Notes under the pieces: generated by a model
Databases searched by the model: none
What the model saw: only the letters and a program-made list of their open reading frames with translations
What the model was told of the DNA's origin: nothing
Source: Nitrobacter winogradskyi
GTDB taxonomy: Bacteria > Pseudomonadota > Alphaproteobacteria > Rhizobiales > Xanthobacteraceae
Length of the DNA: 64,000 nucleotides
Direction: 5' to 3'
Assembly (NCBI RefSeq): GCF_006539545.1
Contig: NZ_BJNF01000042.1
Coordinates: forward strand, 1 to 64,000
Position numbers and translations under genes: made by a program
In this document: positions 54,464-63,430 of the stretch, in pieces
How positions within the stretch are numbered: the first letter of the stretch is position 1
How the letters are laid out: each line of letters begins with the position of its first letter

Positions 54464-55900
54464 TCAGGCGGCAACCTTCAGCATAAGCTTTGTGAGCTTC
54501 TCTTCGACCCCCGGCATCACGAAACCGATCACAGGCAGGGAATCAGGATCGGGCCTGAAATCAGGCTCGCCGCGCTCAAGAGAATCGCGAATGGCGCTCC
54601 GGCGGCGCTTCCACTTGCCGCTGCGGTCTTGGCGCTCCACGAGAGCGGCCTTCTCGAAATATAAGAGCGCATGGCCGAAGGCGGCCACATGCTGTGGGTA
54701 GGCGTCGGCGATCCGGTGGCCGACCTCTATCAAATGTTTGAAGTGCCAGCCGACCGGGCGGCCTTCCTTCGCGCTGGCAAGGCCATTCATCAGGGCGACG
54801 AATCCGCTGTCATCGTCAGGCGCTGAAGGCAAGGCTATGCCGCGCCCGGCAAAGCTGCTGCGCAACCCCGCCCAGGCGCGCCGCACCCCCTTGTCCGGCC
54901 TCGTGTCAGGTTCGCGCCCGATCCAGAATGCAAACAGTGCCGCGCGGAGTTCGCCTTCGATGGCCGCGCGCATCGCGGCCGCTTCACCGTCATAGTCGAG
55001 ATGCCAGCACCGCTGTCCTTCGCGGTCTGCCGTCAATTCATCGAAAGGCACGATGTGGCTTTCCCAGGTATCTGCTATCCGGTCGCCGTCCCGCTCCGGC
55101 CGCCGGAAGTGACAGCGGACATGGAAACGGCGGGCCGCTTCGGACTGCGCCGCCGTCTCCTCGTCGACAATGAGAATGTTCGAGTTGTTCGTGAAAAGCA
55201 GGTCATCGGTGGTCAGCCGGCGATAGGCCGGATCGAACCCGCCCATGATCCAGACCAGCAGTCCGCCTTCCTGCCGATAGAAAGCCCGCCGTGCCACGAC
55301 GACATGTAGGAAGGTGGTCGATAGCTGGACCTCGAAGGCAAGACGTCCGGCAGGGCCTGCCGCCTGCACATCGGGCCGCCGCCGGGCGGCCGGGTCGTGC
55401 GCCGAACGCCACTGGCGCTCGACTTGCACGGACGCATACTGGGGATCGGCCTCCAAGCTGCGCACGATCAGCGCCTTGATCCGCCGGTGCGGCGCGCTCT
55501 CGCGCAAGCCGTGATATTTGCGCGCGAGGATTTCTTCCGCCGACAAGGGATGCCGGGTCTGCGCCGGACAGGAGCCGTCCTCGACTTGGTGTTTGAAGTA
55601 GAACCGCTTATGCCGGTTCGACGCCAGATAGACCGCGACGCCGCAGAGCGGACACCGGAAACGCGGTGCCCCATCGAGCTTCTCCCTGATATCGACACGC
55701 TGCGCTATAAGCTGTTCGTACCGCCAGCCGCCTATCCAGTTCCTCACATCGAGATACGCACCGGTCTCGCACGCGAGGATCTCGCCAATCTCCGGATTAT
55801 CGACCGGCACCGCCCGGGACAGCGGGTCCCTTGTGACGTTTCCGCTGCCGCCTTCCGGTGGCTGTGTATCTTGATCTTCCAATTGCCGCCCTCGCCACAA
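54464..55900 (-). CDS. DUF6035 / CoiA-like putative nuclease with zinc motif
   Basis: This frame of up to 478 residues has a CPLC...H zinc-binding segment (FRCPLCGVAVYLASNRHKRF, YFKH) followed by a nuclease-like core. The core has RRPDVQAAGPAGRLAFEVQL (D...E-x-Q, as in the competence protein CoiA) and FLHVVVARRAFYRQEGGLLV. The longest frame begins at a TTG at 55900 without a ribosome-binding site. The GTG at 55810 (VPVDNPEIGEIL) is a more family-like start. The cellular role is unknown. Being next to the DUF6615 gene and between defence modules suggests DNA-targeting defence. Confidence 0.65.
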   Translation of the reverse strand: MWRGRQLEDQDTQPPEGGSGNVTRDPLSRAVPVDNPEIGEILACETGAYLDVRNWIGGWRYEQLIAQRVDIREKLDGAPRFRCPLCGVAVYLASNRHKRFYFKHQVEDGSCPAQTRHPLSAEEILARKYHGLRESAPHRRIKALIVRSLEADPQYASVQVERQWRSAHDPAARRRPDVQAAGPAGRLAFEVQLSTTFLHVVVARRAFYRQEGGLLVWIMGGFDPAYRRLTTDDLLFTNNSNILIVDEETAAQSEAARRFHVRCHFRRPERDGDRIADTWESHIVPFDELTADREGQRCWHLDYDGEAAAMRAAIEGELRAALFAFWIGREPDTRPDKGVRRAWAGLRSSFAGRGIALPSAPDDDSGFVALMNGLASAKEGRPVGWHFKHLIEVGHRIADAYPQHVAAFGHALLYFEKAALVERQDRSGKWKRRRSAIRDSLERGEPDFRPDPDSLPVIGFVMPGVEEKLTKLMLKVAA

Positions 55901-56559
55901 ACGAAGGTAGCAGGATTCGCAGCCTCTCGCTGGATCGGTTCATCCTCACTACCTGAGCTTCGCGTTTTAACCTGCTTTCTGATCGGTGCTCTGACCGCCG
56001 CTATCGTCGCCGTAACAGTCTCGTCTGGTAGCCAGCCACCCGCTTTTCGTCAGTGTCACTCCCGCGATGACAACAGCGAACGACAACGGCATCCCGCCGC
56101 AGCCGCCTTGACACGCAAGAGGACTACAGCGGTGCAAAGCGCTGCACCCTTCTAGCGTACCGGCAGGGCTCCGGAAATTTCTGTCCAATTCTATCGGTGC
56201 GGAGGTGGTGAGCACGTCCGCTTTCGGCGAAGGTTTCACCATTCGAATCACCGGTTTGAAGGCGGTCAGCCGTCCTAAGTGATCGGGGCCGTCAGCGGTC
56301 CGTTCACGTTCAGTGGCCATACCAGGAAAGCAGAGTATCCCAACTCGGAGCATAACTTGCCGCGCTCTGGGAGAGATCGCATCAAACAATTTGCACCAAG
56401 CTAGGTGTGTTGTTTAGGTGGCACTGACAATTCGGTGGGATCGTTATTGGCTTTTGGGTAACGACGTTACAGGCCAATTGAGGTTGGTGCCGACCTTATC
56501 GCGCGAAAATCGACCGCGGGGGTCCTAAAATATATTTGCCGGCCCTAAGGAGGACCGCA
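55901..56559. other. Divergent intergenic region between DUF6035 and OLD genes
   Basis: The gap of about 660 bp holds no gene I can support. A minus-strand frame at 55967-56389 lacks known domains and a ribosome-binding site. Promoters for both flanking divergent genes must lie here. I see AT-rich patches near 56440-56470 and 56525-56540, but no confident -35/-10 pair. Confidence 0.4.
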
Positions 56560-58875
56560 GTGCATATCAAATTTGTCGAGATCGCGAACTTCCGCAAATT
56601 GCTGTCCGTACGGATTGATCTCGCCGAAAAGCAGACTCTGTTTGTGGGTGCCAACAATAGTGGCAAAAGCTCGGCCATGTTGGCGCTCCGACGCTTTCTC
56701 GTTCCCCGGCGCTGTCCGTTTGAGGTACATGACATTACCTTGTGTCATTGGCCGGCGATCGATCGGATCGGCCAAAGTTGGATCGACGCCAAGGCAGCCG
56801 ACGAGGTTGTCGACCTCACACTCGAACCTTGGCTGAACCTCCTGCCAACGCTCGACCTGTGGCTGGATGTCGACGCGGGCGAGATGCACCATGTCCGCGA
56901 CCTGATCCCAACGCTTGACTGGGAGGGCGGCCTGCTTGGGGTGAGGCTTCGGTATGAACCGACCAAGCTTAGCGACCTCTATAAGGATTTCCTTGTGGCG
57001 GTTGCCGATGCTGACGCGCTGCGGACTGCCGCGACCCAAGCCCATACTGAGAAAGTTGCGGTGGAGGGGCAGCCGAGTCCCGAGCCAAAGCTCACTTTAT
57101 GGCCATCCACCTTAATCGATTATTTGAACCGCAGGCTGGCGAAGAGCTTCAGCATTCGCGCGTACACACTCGATCCCGCCCAACTGCAGACACCCGAAAA
57201 GGGGCAGGCACGGCCACAAGCGCTTCCGACTGTGACGCTCAGTCTCGAAGGTGAGCCGCTCAAGGGCCTTGTCCGCATCCATGACATACCGGCGCAGCGC
57301 GGTTTCGGGGAAGAAGCGCCGCAGAGCGACGATGAAGAGGTCCCAGCCGGTTCGCCAGGCAGCCGCTTGTCCGACCAGTTGCGCAGCTATTATTCAAAGC
57401 ATCTCGATCCGACCAAGGGACCGGACGTCAAAGATCTAGGCGCGCTCCAGGCGATCGAAGCGGCCCAGGATGCTTTCGACCAAAAGCTCACCGAAAGTTT
57501 CGAGGCGGCGTTCAGCGAGGTCGAGGGGATGGGCTACCCCGGCGTCACCGACCCCAAGCCGAAAGTGTCGACCCGGCTGAAGGCTATTGACGGTCTCAAT
57601 CACAGTTCGGCGGTCACCTTCATGGTGGACGTTACACCGGCAGCGGGTGAAGCGGCAGTGCCGGTGTTGCGCCTCCCGGAGAATAACAATGGGCTCGGCT
57701 ATCAGAATCTCATATCCATGATTTTTCGGCTGATGAGCTTCCGCGACGCATGGATGCGCGTCGGCAAGGCGGCGAGCGCCAACCCGGCCGCGTCTGTCGA
57801 GCCGCTTCACCTCGTGCTAGTTGAAGAGCCCGAAGCGCATTTGCACGCACAAGTCCAGCAGGTCTTCATCAACAAAGCCTACGAGGTGCTACGCGCGCAT
57901 CCGGACCTTGGACCGACGAAGCTTCGACGAACGCAACTCGTGGTCAGCACCCATTCGAGCCATGTCACGCATGAAGTCTCGTTCGCTTGCCTCCGCTACT
58001 TCCGCCGGCTGCCGGCAGGCATGGCGTCACGCATCCCGGTGTCGACGGTGATCAATCTGTCCGAAGTGTTCGGAGCAGAAGATGAGACCGCGCGCTTTGT
58101 CACTCGTTATTTGCGCGCTCAGCACGCCGACTTGTTCTTCGCCGATGCCGCCATTCTTGTCGAAGGTCCAGCCGAACGAATGATCGTCCCGAACTTCATC
58201 CAGAACAAGTTCGAAGCATTGAGCAAAAGCTATGTCACGCTGCTCGAGATCGGCGGTAGTCATGCACATCGCCTGCGCCCGTTGATAGATCATCTGGGCC
58301 TGCTGACCTTGATCATCACCGATCTCGATAGCGAGGTGGCGGGGACCAAAACGCAGCCCGCGCCTGGGGGCGGCCAAACCACGAATAATACGACTTTGCA
58401 GGATTGGGTGCCCGCACGCGCCGAGGTTGACGCGCTCTGGGCGGCGACACCAACCGAACGCACGCTGGAAACGCCGGACGATCAGCTCTTTGCGGTCCGC
58501 GCCGCCTACCAGCTTCCCGTGGAAGTGACGCCCCCAGGCGCGGTGGTTGCCGAGACCGCTTATCCCTATACCTTCGAAGATGCGCTGGCATTCGAGAACC
58601 TGGCTTTCTTCGCTGCGCTCCCGGGTACCGGACTTGCGGCCAAGTTCCGCAACGCCATCGCTGCCGGCGGGGGCGTGGCCGCCATCGGCGCGGCGATGTT
58701 CGAGGCGCTTAAGACGGGCAAGAAAGCGGAATTCGCGCTCGACATCCTCTACGCCGAGACATTCGAGACGCTTACGGTGCCAAGATATATCGCCGAAGGC
58801 CCGATCTGGCTTCAGGAGCGCCTTAAGAAGAAGCAGATCGAAGTGCTTCCACCGGCCGAGGAGGCCGCCACGTGA
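56560..58875 (+). CDS. OLD-family ATPase/TOPRIM endonuclease (class 2, Gabija GajA-like)
   Basis: This 771-residue protein has an ABC-type ATPase with Walker A GANNSGKSS (30-38), signature GLGYQNLISMIF, Walker B HLVLVEEPEAHLH and His-switch VSTHSSHVTHE. A TOPRIM domain follows with E in DAAILVEGPAERMIVP and DxD in LIITDLDSE. The GTG at 56560 is chosen because AAGGAGG lies 6 nt upstream. The next gene, a UvrD-like helicase, overlaps it by 4 nt. This arrangement defines class 2 OLD nucleases and Gabija. It is about 200 residues longer than typical GajA. Confidence 0.85.
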   Translation: MHIKFVEIANFRKLLSVRIDLAEKQTLFVGANNSGKSSAMLALRRFLVPRRCPFEVHDITLCHWPAIDRIGQSWIDAKAADEVVDLTLEPWLNLLPTLDLWLDVDAGEMHHVRDLIPTLDWEGGLLGVRLRYEPTKLSDLYKDFLVAVADADALRTAATQAHTEKVAVEGQPSPEPKLTLWPSTLIDYLNRRLAKSFSIRAYTLDPAQLQTPEKGQARPQALPTVTLSLEGEPLKGLVRIHDIPAQRGFGEEAPQSDDEEVPAGSPGSRLSDQLRSYYSKHLDPTKGPDVKDLGALQAIEAAQDAFDQKLTESFEAAFSEVEGMGYPGVTDPKPKVSTRLKAIDGLNHSSAVTFMVDVTPAAGEAAVPVLRLPENNNGLGYQNLISMIFRLMSFRDAWMRVGKAASANPAASVEPLHLVLVEEPEAHLHAQVQQVFINKAYEVLRAHPDLGPTKLRRTQLVVSTHSSHVTHEVSFACLRYFRRLPAGMASRIPVSTVINLSEVFGAEDETARFVTRYLRAQHADLFFADAAILVEGPAERMIVPNFIQNKFEALSKSYVTLLEIGGSHAHRLRPLIDHLGLLTLIITDLDSEVAGTKTQPAPGGGQTTNNTTLQDWVPARAEVDALWAATPTERTLETPDDQLFAVRAAYQLPVEVTPPGAVVAETAYPYTFEDALAFENLAFFAALPGTGLAAKFRNAIAAGGGVAAIGAAMFEALKTGKKAEFALDILYAETFETLTVPRYIAEGPIWLQERLKKKQIEVLPPAEEAAT

Positions 58876-60746
58876 CCGACGCGGTTGATGACGATCTGGT
58901 AGATGCCGCTGCCGACCAAATGATCGGCCAGTGTCTCGATCTGACCGCACCGCGCAGCTTCTTCCTCTATGCTGGTGCGGGGTCAGGCAAGACACGGTCG
59001 CTGGTAAGCGCGATCAGAGATCTCTGCGAACGGCAGGGCCGAGATTTATCGCTGACCGGCAGGAAAATCGCGATCATCACTTATACCAATGCCGCGTGCG
59101 ACGAGATCGTCCAGCGACTGGAGTTCGATCCCCGCATCGACGTGTCGACAATACACGCGTTCGCTTGGTCGATGCTCCGCGGCTTCGATGCAGATATCCG
59201 CACCTGGCTCGACGCAAATCTACTTGCCGAGATCGCCGAGCTTGAGGAGAAGCAGGCAAAGGGTCGCGCCGGCAAAGCCGCAATCGAGCGCGCACAGTCG
59301 ATCGAGAGCAAGACCCGCCGCCGCGAGAGCCTCGGAGAGATCGTTCGCTTCGTCTATAGTCCGACCGGCGACAACCGTACGCGCGATTCCCTGAACCACG
59401 CGGAAGTGATCGCCATGACCGCCGCTTTCCTCAAGGAGAAGCCGGGGCTGCGGCGTCTGCTGATCGCGCGCTATCCGATCTTGCTAATCGACGAGAGCCA
59501 GGATACGGCGCGGCGCCTGATGGACGCGCTGCTCGACGTTCAGGCGGCTTTCCCCGAAGAGTTCTGCCTCGGACTGTTTGGCGATACGATGCAGCGTATC
59601 TACGCGGATGGAAAGGTCGGGCTCGCCGAAGCTATCCCCGAAAACTGGGCTCGCCCGATCAAGGTCATGAACCACCGCTGTCCCCGGCGTGTAGTCACCC
59701 TCATCAACAAGATCCGCGCCGATGATGACGGGCAGGAGCAGAAATGGCGAAGTGATGCACCCGAAGGTATCGTCAGGTTGTTTGTTGCTTCAGAAGCGAT
59801 CCCGAACAAGGCCGAGGTGGAAGCTGCCGCTGCGACACGAATGGTCGAACTGACAGGTGACGAGGGCTGGCAACCTGGTGAGGGGAAGATCAAGACGTTG
59901 GCGCTCGAACATATGATGTCAGCACGCCGGTTCGGGTTCGAGCAGTTCTTCGGATCACTCTATGGCTATGAAGCCATGCGAACCGGATTGCTGGACGGCA
60001 CCGGGCGCGGGATCGGATTCTTCACGCGTGAGGTGCTTCGGCTTGCAACGGCGCTGGCCGCCGGAGATCGCTTCGCCATCGCGGCAGCCGTGCGCCAGAC
60101 TTCGCCGCTGCTTGATCGTCAGCGGCTCGCCGATGCCGGCGAGTGGCAACACGAGGAGCTTGCCCGCGCTAAGGTGGCTTGTGATGGGCTGCAGGCCTTG
60201 CTGTTCACGGAAAACCCGCCGACCTTGCGTGCCGTCCTACGCTACGTGGCTGAAACCAATCTCTTCGAAATCCCCGAGGTTCTCCAGCCCTTTGTCCCAG
60301 AAGGGCCGGCGGACGGCGCGGTGGAACTTGAGGACGATGCGAACACGGAAACGGGAGCGTGGCGGAGGGCCCTCGACGCACCATTCCCCGAAACCGAGAA
60401 ATACGATCGTTACGTGCGTGGCGTCTCGCAGTTCGACACGCATCAGGGGGTGAAAGGCCGGGAATTTCCTCGCGTGATGGTCGTGATCAGCGATGAGGAG
60501 GCGCGCGGCTTTCTCTTCAGCTACGACAAGCTGATCGGCACTAAGGCCAAATCCAAAACCGATCTCGAGAATGAAGCCGCGGGCAATGACACCAGCATCG
60601 CGCGCACGCGCCGGCTATTTTATGTGACGTGTAGCCGTGCCGAAGAGAGCTTGGCGATCGTTTACTATTCCGACAATCCGGACGCGGCACGCGCCGCTCT
60701 CGTCGAACGCGGCTGGTTCGGCGAAAACGAGATCGAAACCCTCTAA
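58872..60746 (+). CDS. UvrD-like superfamily 1 helicase (Gabija GajB-like)
   Basis: This 624-residue helicase has motif I YAGAGSGKTRS (K40), motif Ia ITYTNAACDEI, motif II LLIDESQDT (206-212), motif III LFGDTMQRIY, motif V DTHQGVKGREFPRV and motif VI RRLFYVTCSRAEES. The GTG start overlaps the OLD stop (GTGA). In Gabija the helicase senses DNA ends and triggers the nucleotide-gated nuclease. Here it is somewhat longer than known GajB. The motifs are complete, so the pair looks functional. Confidence 0.85.
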   Translation: MTDAVDDDLVDAAADQMIGQCLDLTAPRSFFLYAGAGSGKTRSLVSAIRDLCERQGRDLSLTGRKIAIITYTNAACDEIVQRLEFDPRIDVSTIHAFAWSMLRGFDADIRTWLDANLLAEIAELEEKQAKGRAGKAAIERAQSIESKTRRRESLGEIVRFVYSPTGDNRTRDSLNHAEVIAMTAAFLKEKPGLRRLLIARYPILLIDESQDTARRLMDALLDVQAAFPEEFCLGLFGDTMQRIYADGKVGLAEAIPENWARPIKVMNHRCPRRVVTLINKIRADDDGQEQKWRSDAPEGIVRLFVASEAIPNKAEVEAAAATRMVELTGDEGWQPGEGKIKTLALEHMMSARRFGFEQFFGSLYGYEAMRTGLLDGTGRGIGFFTREVLRLATALAAGDRFAIAAAVRQTSPLLDRQRLADAGEWQHEELARAKVACDGLQALLFTENPPTLRAVLRYVAETNLFEIPEVLQPFVPEGPADGAVELEDDANTETGAWRRALDAPFPETEKYDRYVRGVSQFDTHQGVKGREFPRVMVVISDEEARGFLFSYDKLIGTKAKSKTDLENEAAGNDTSIARTRRLFYVTCSRAEESLAIVYYSDNPDAARAALVERGWFGENEIETL

Positions 60747-60989
60747 TTTTTGATGTCGACGTGTTCGCACACGGTAAATCTGAATGGCCGCTTTTGGGAG
60801 AAACTTTACCTACCCTGAACGTCGACTATGGGGCGCATTGCTGCCGAAACCCGCTGATTATGTGAATGACAGCTGTCCCAGCGTTGTCGTCCAAACACTA
60901 CCGGTCTGTTTACCACGAGTTGCTGATACACCGAACGTAACAAACGTGCCTCACGATCATCGCGAGAAGAAATGCCGCCGACTGAAATG

Positions 60990-61427
60990 TTATTGATCGA
61001 GGATTGTCGAATCCGGAACATCTTCGGAAATCTCCTGGCGCAATTTCGGACCCTTCGCCAGACGGCGGCCGAGCGCAGTGATGAAGGCTTCATAACGCTT
61101 GTTGGCCACGGCGCGCGCGGCCTGCGCCGCCGGCTCGGGGAGCGCAGGCGTGGTGGTGATCCAGAACCGGATGAACACCGCCAGGCTCTCGACCGCGATA
61201 CCGACGTCCCGCTCGATGCGCGTCATGCGACGGTCGAGCTGGTCGAGGCGTTTGGCGACGATCGCCTCGCGGCGCTCGGCATCGTCCGGCGAGAGGAACG
61301 ATGCGATGGCAGCCTCCGCGATCATGGACTTCGAGCGGCGACGGCGCGCGGCGGCATCGACCAGCATCTCGCCGACGTCGTGGTCGAGGTAGGCCGTAAA
61401 CTTCACTTTCTTCTTTGTGCGGGCCAT
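60990..61427 (-). CDS. CopG-type ribbon-helix-helix protein of the transfer region
   Basis: This 145-residue protein has an N-terminal ribbon-helix-helix (KKKVKFTAYLDHDVGEMLVD, RRRRSKSMIAEAAIASFL) and a helical C-terminal half (about 55-130). It lies 5 bp downstream of traG, where such a protein is usually found in Trb-type ICEs, with trbB directly after it. Here the next downstream transfer gene is 17 kb away. It may regulate transfer genes or act as a relaxosome accessory. Confidence 0.85.
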   Translation of the reverse strand: MARTKKKVKFTAYLDHDVGEMLVDAAARRRRSKSMIAEAAIASFLSPDDAERREAIVAKRLDQLDRRMTRIERDVGIAVESLAVFIRFWITTTPALPEPAAQAARAVANKRYEAFITALGRRLAKGPKLRQEISEDVPDSTILDQ

Positions 61428-61432
61428 GGATT

Positions 61433-63415
61433 TTACAATTCCATGTTGTCGCCAGGATCGAGCGAGACCTGTTGCGCGATGTCCTGCATCTGACGGACCA
61501 TTTGCCGATTGCGTACCGCGTCGTCCTCGTCGGTGTCGTCGGGTGGCTCGAATTCGTTCTCGATCGGCTTTTTCTTTTCCACCGGCTTTACGCGATGGAG
61601 TTCGTGTTGCAGCCGGCGTTCGGACTGCGTCGGGTCGCCGTCGTCGGATCGGTTGCCCGGTTGCGATTCATCCGGCTCCGGTCGCGCGGGAACAGGCAGG
61701 CTGCTCCAGTCATCGGACCGTGGTTGCTCAGGAGTGGACAAGGCCGGCGGCGGCAGCACGCGCTCCTTGAAACGGACGTCCTCATAGTAGCGCGCCTTCT
61801 TCGCGCGGATCGGAGGGACGCCTGCCACCATGACGATCTCATCGCCGGGTGGGAGTTGCATGATTTCTCCGGGCGTCAACAACTGGCGAGCGGTTTCGGA
61901 GCGCGACACCATGAGGTGTCCAAGCCAGGGCGACAAGCGGTGGCCGGCATAGTTTTTCATCGCCCTCATTTCGGTGGCGGTGCCGAGCGCGTCGCTGACT
62001 CTCTTGGCCGTCCTTTCGTCGTTCGTCGAGAACGCAACCCTTATATGGCAGTTATCGAGGATGCTGTTGTTCGGCCCATAGGCTTTCTCGATCTGGTTCA
62101 GGCTCTGCGCGATCAGGATGCTCTTCAATCCGTAGCCCGCCATGAAGGCCAATGCGGTCTCAAAGAAGTCGAGTCTCCCCAGCGCGGGAAATTCATCCAG
62201 CATCAGCAGCAGGCGATGCCGGCCGGCATTCGCCTGCAAGTCCTCGGTCAAGCGACGGCCGACCTGATTGAGCAGCAAGCGCATCAGCGGCTTGGTGCGA
62301 TTGATGTCTGATGGTGGGACAACGAGATAGAGAGTGGCAGGCTTTTCGTTGCCGACGATGTCCTTGATCCGCCAGTCGCAGCGTCGCGTCACCTGCGCGA
62401 CGACTGGATCGCGGTATAATCCAAGGAACGACATGGCGGTGGAGAGCACGCCGGATCGCTCGTTGTCGGATTTGTTTCGCAACTCGCGCGCGGCGCTGGC
62501 GACGACGGGATGCGGTCCTGCCGCGCCAAGATGCGCGGTCTTCATCATGGCGCGCAAGGTCGACTCGATCGGACGTTTCGGATCGGAGAGAAAGTTCGCG
62601 ACCCCGGCCAGGGTCTTGTCGCTCTCGGCATAAAGCACATGCAGGATTGCGCCGACCAGGAGCGAGTGACTCGTTTTCTCCCAATGGTTCCGCTTGTCGA
62701 GAGACCCTTCGGGATCGACGAGGATGTCCGCGATGTTCTGGACGTCCCGCACCTCCCATTCGCCGCGGCGGACTTCGAGCAGCGGGTTGTAGGCGGAGGA
62801 GTTCGGATTGGTCGGATCGAACAGCAACACCCGGCCATGCTGCGACCGGAATCCGGCCGTGAGCTGCCAGTTCTCGCCCTTGATGTCGTGAACGATGGCC
62901 GAACCCGGCCAGGTCAGGAGCGAGGGCACCACAAGGCCGACGCCCTTGCCGGATCGCGTCGGTGCGAAGCATAGGACGTGCTCCGGTCCATCATGGCGTA
63001 GATAGTCACGCTCATAGCGGCCGAGCACCACGCCGTCCGGATCGAGGAGTCCAGCGGCCTCCACCTCCTTCTTCTCGGCCCAGCGTGCCGAGCCATAGGT
63101 GGCGACGTTCCTGGTCTCTCTCGCGCGCGAGACCGACATTCCTATCGCGACGACGATGGCGATGATCCCGCCCGATGCCGCGATGATCCCGCCCGTGGCG
63201 AAGACCTCGGGCGCATAGGCATCGTAGAAATACCACCACCACATGATCGCGGCGGGAAAGTAGATCGGCAGGCCAAAGAGTGTGAACCACGGATGGCCAA
63301 GCTGCGCCTGATAGCCAAGGCTCCAGGCGACGTATTGCGTGGCGCTCCAGGTGGTGACGAGGATGATGAGGAAGACGACCGTGATCGATCCCCAAAGGAT
63401 TTTGGTTCCTGACAT
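61433..63415 (-). CDS. traG: Type IV coupling protein TraG (VirD4 family)
   Basis: This 660-residue coupling ATPase links the relaxosome to the secretion channel. Three membrane segments lie near the N-terminus (WGSITVVFLIILVTTW, FGLPIYFPAAIMWWWYFY, GGIIAASGGIIAIVVAIGMS). Walker A is APTRSGKGVGLVVPSLL, Walker B is LLLMLDEFPALGRL, and the AQSLNQIEKAYG segment is typical of VirD4. The C-terminus is acidic and Pro/Arg-rich. It sits between the relaxase and the CopG gene on the same strand. Confidence 0.95.
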   Translation of the reverse strand: MSGTKILWGSITVVFLIILVTTWSATQYVAWSLGYQAQLGHPWFTLFGLPIYFPAAIMWWWYFYDAYAPEVFATGGIIAASGGIIAIVVAIGMSVSRARETRNVATYGSARWAEKKEVEAAGLLDPDGVVLGRYERDYLRHDGPEHVLCFAPTRSGKGVGLVVPSLLTWPGSAIVHDIKGENWQLTAGFRSQHGRVLLFDPTNPNSSAYNPLLEVRRGEWEVRDVQNIADILVDPEGSLDKRNHWEKTSHSLLVGAILHVLYAESDKTLAGVANFLSDPKRPIESTLRAMMKTAHLGAAGPHPVVASAARELRNKSDNERSGVLSTAMSFLGLYRDPVVAQVTRRCDWRIKDIVGNEKPATLYLVVPPSDINRTKPLMRLLLNQVGRRLTEDLQANAGRHRLLLMLDEFPALGRLDFFETALAFMAGYGLKSILIAQSLNQIEKAYGPNNSILDNCHIRVAFSTNDERTAKRVSDALGTATEMRAMKNYAGHRLSPWLGHLMVSRSETARQLLTPGEIMQLPPGDEIVMVAGVPPIRAKKARYYEDVRFKERVLPPPALSTPEQPRSDDWSSLPVPARPEPDESQPGNRSDDGDPTQSERRLQHELHRVKPVEKKKPIENEFEPPDDTDEDDAVRNRQMVRQMQDIAQQVSLDPGDNMEL

Positions 63416-63430
63416 GATGAGGACTCCTTT

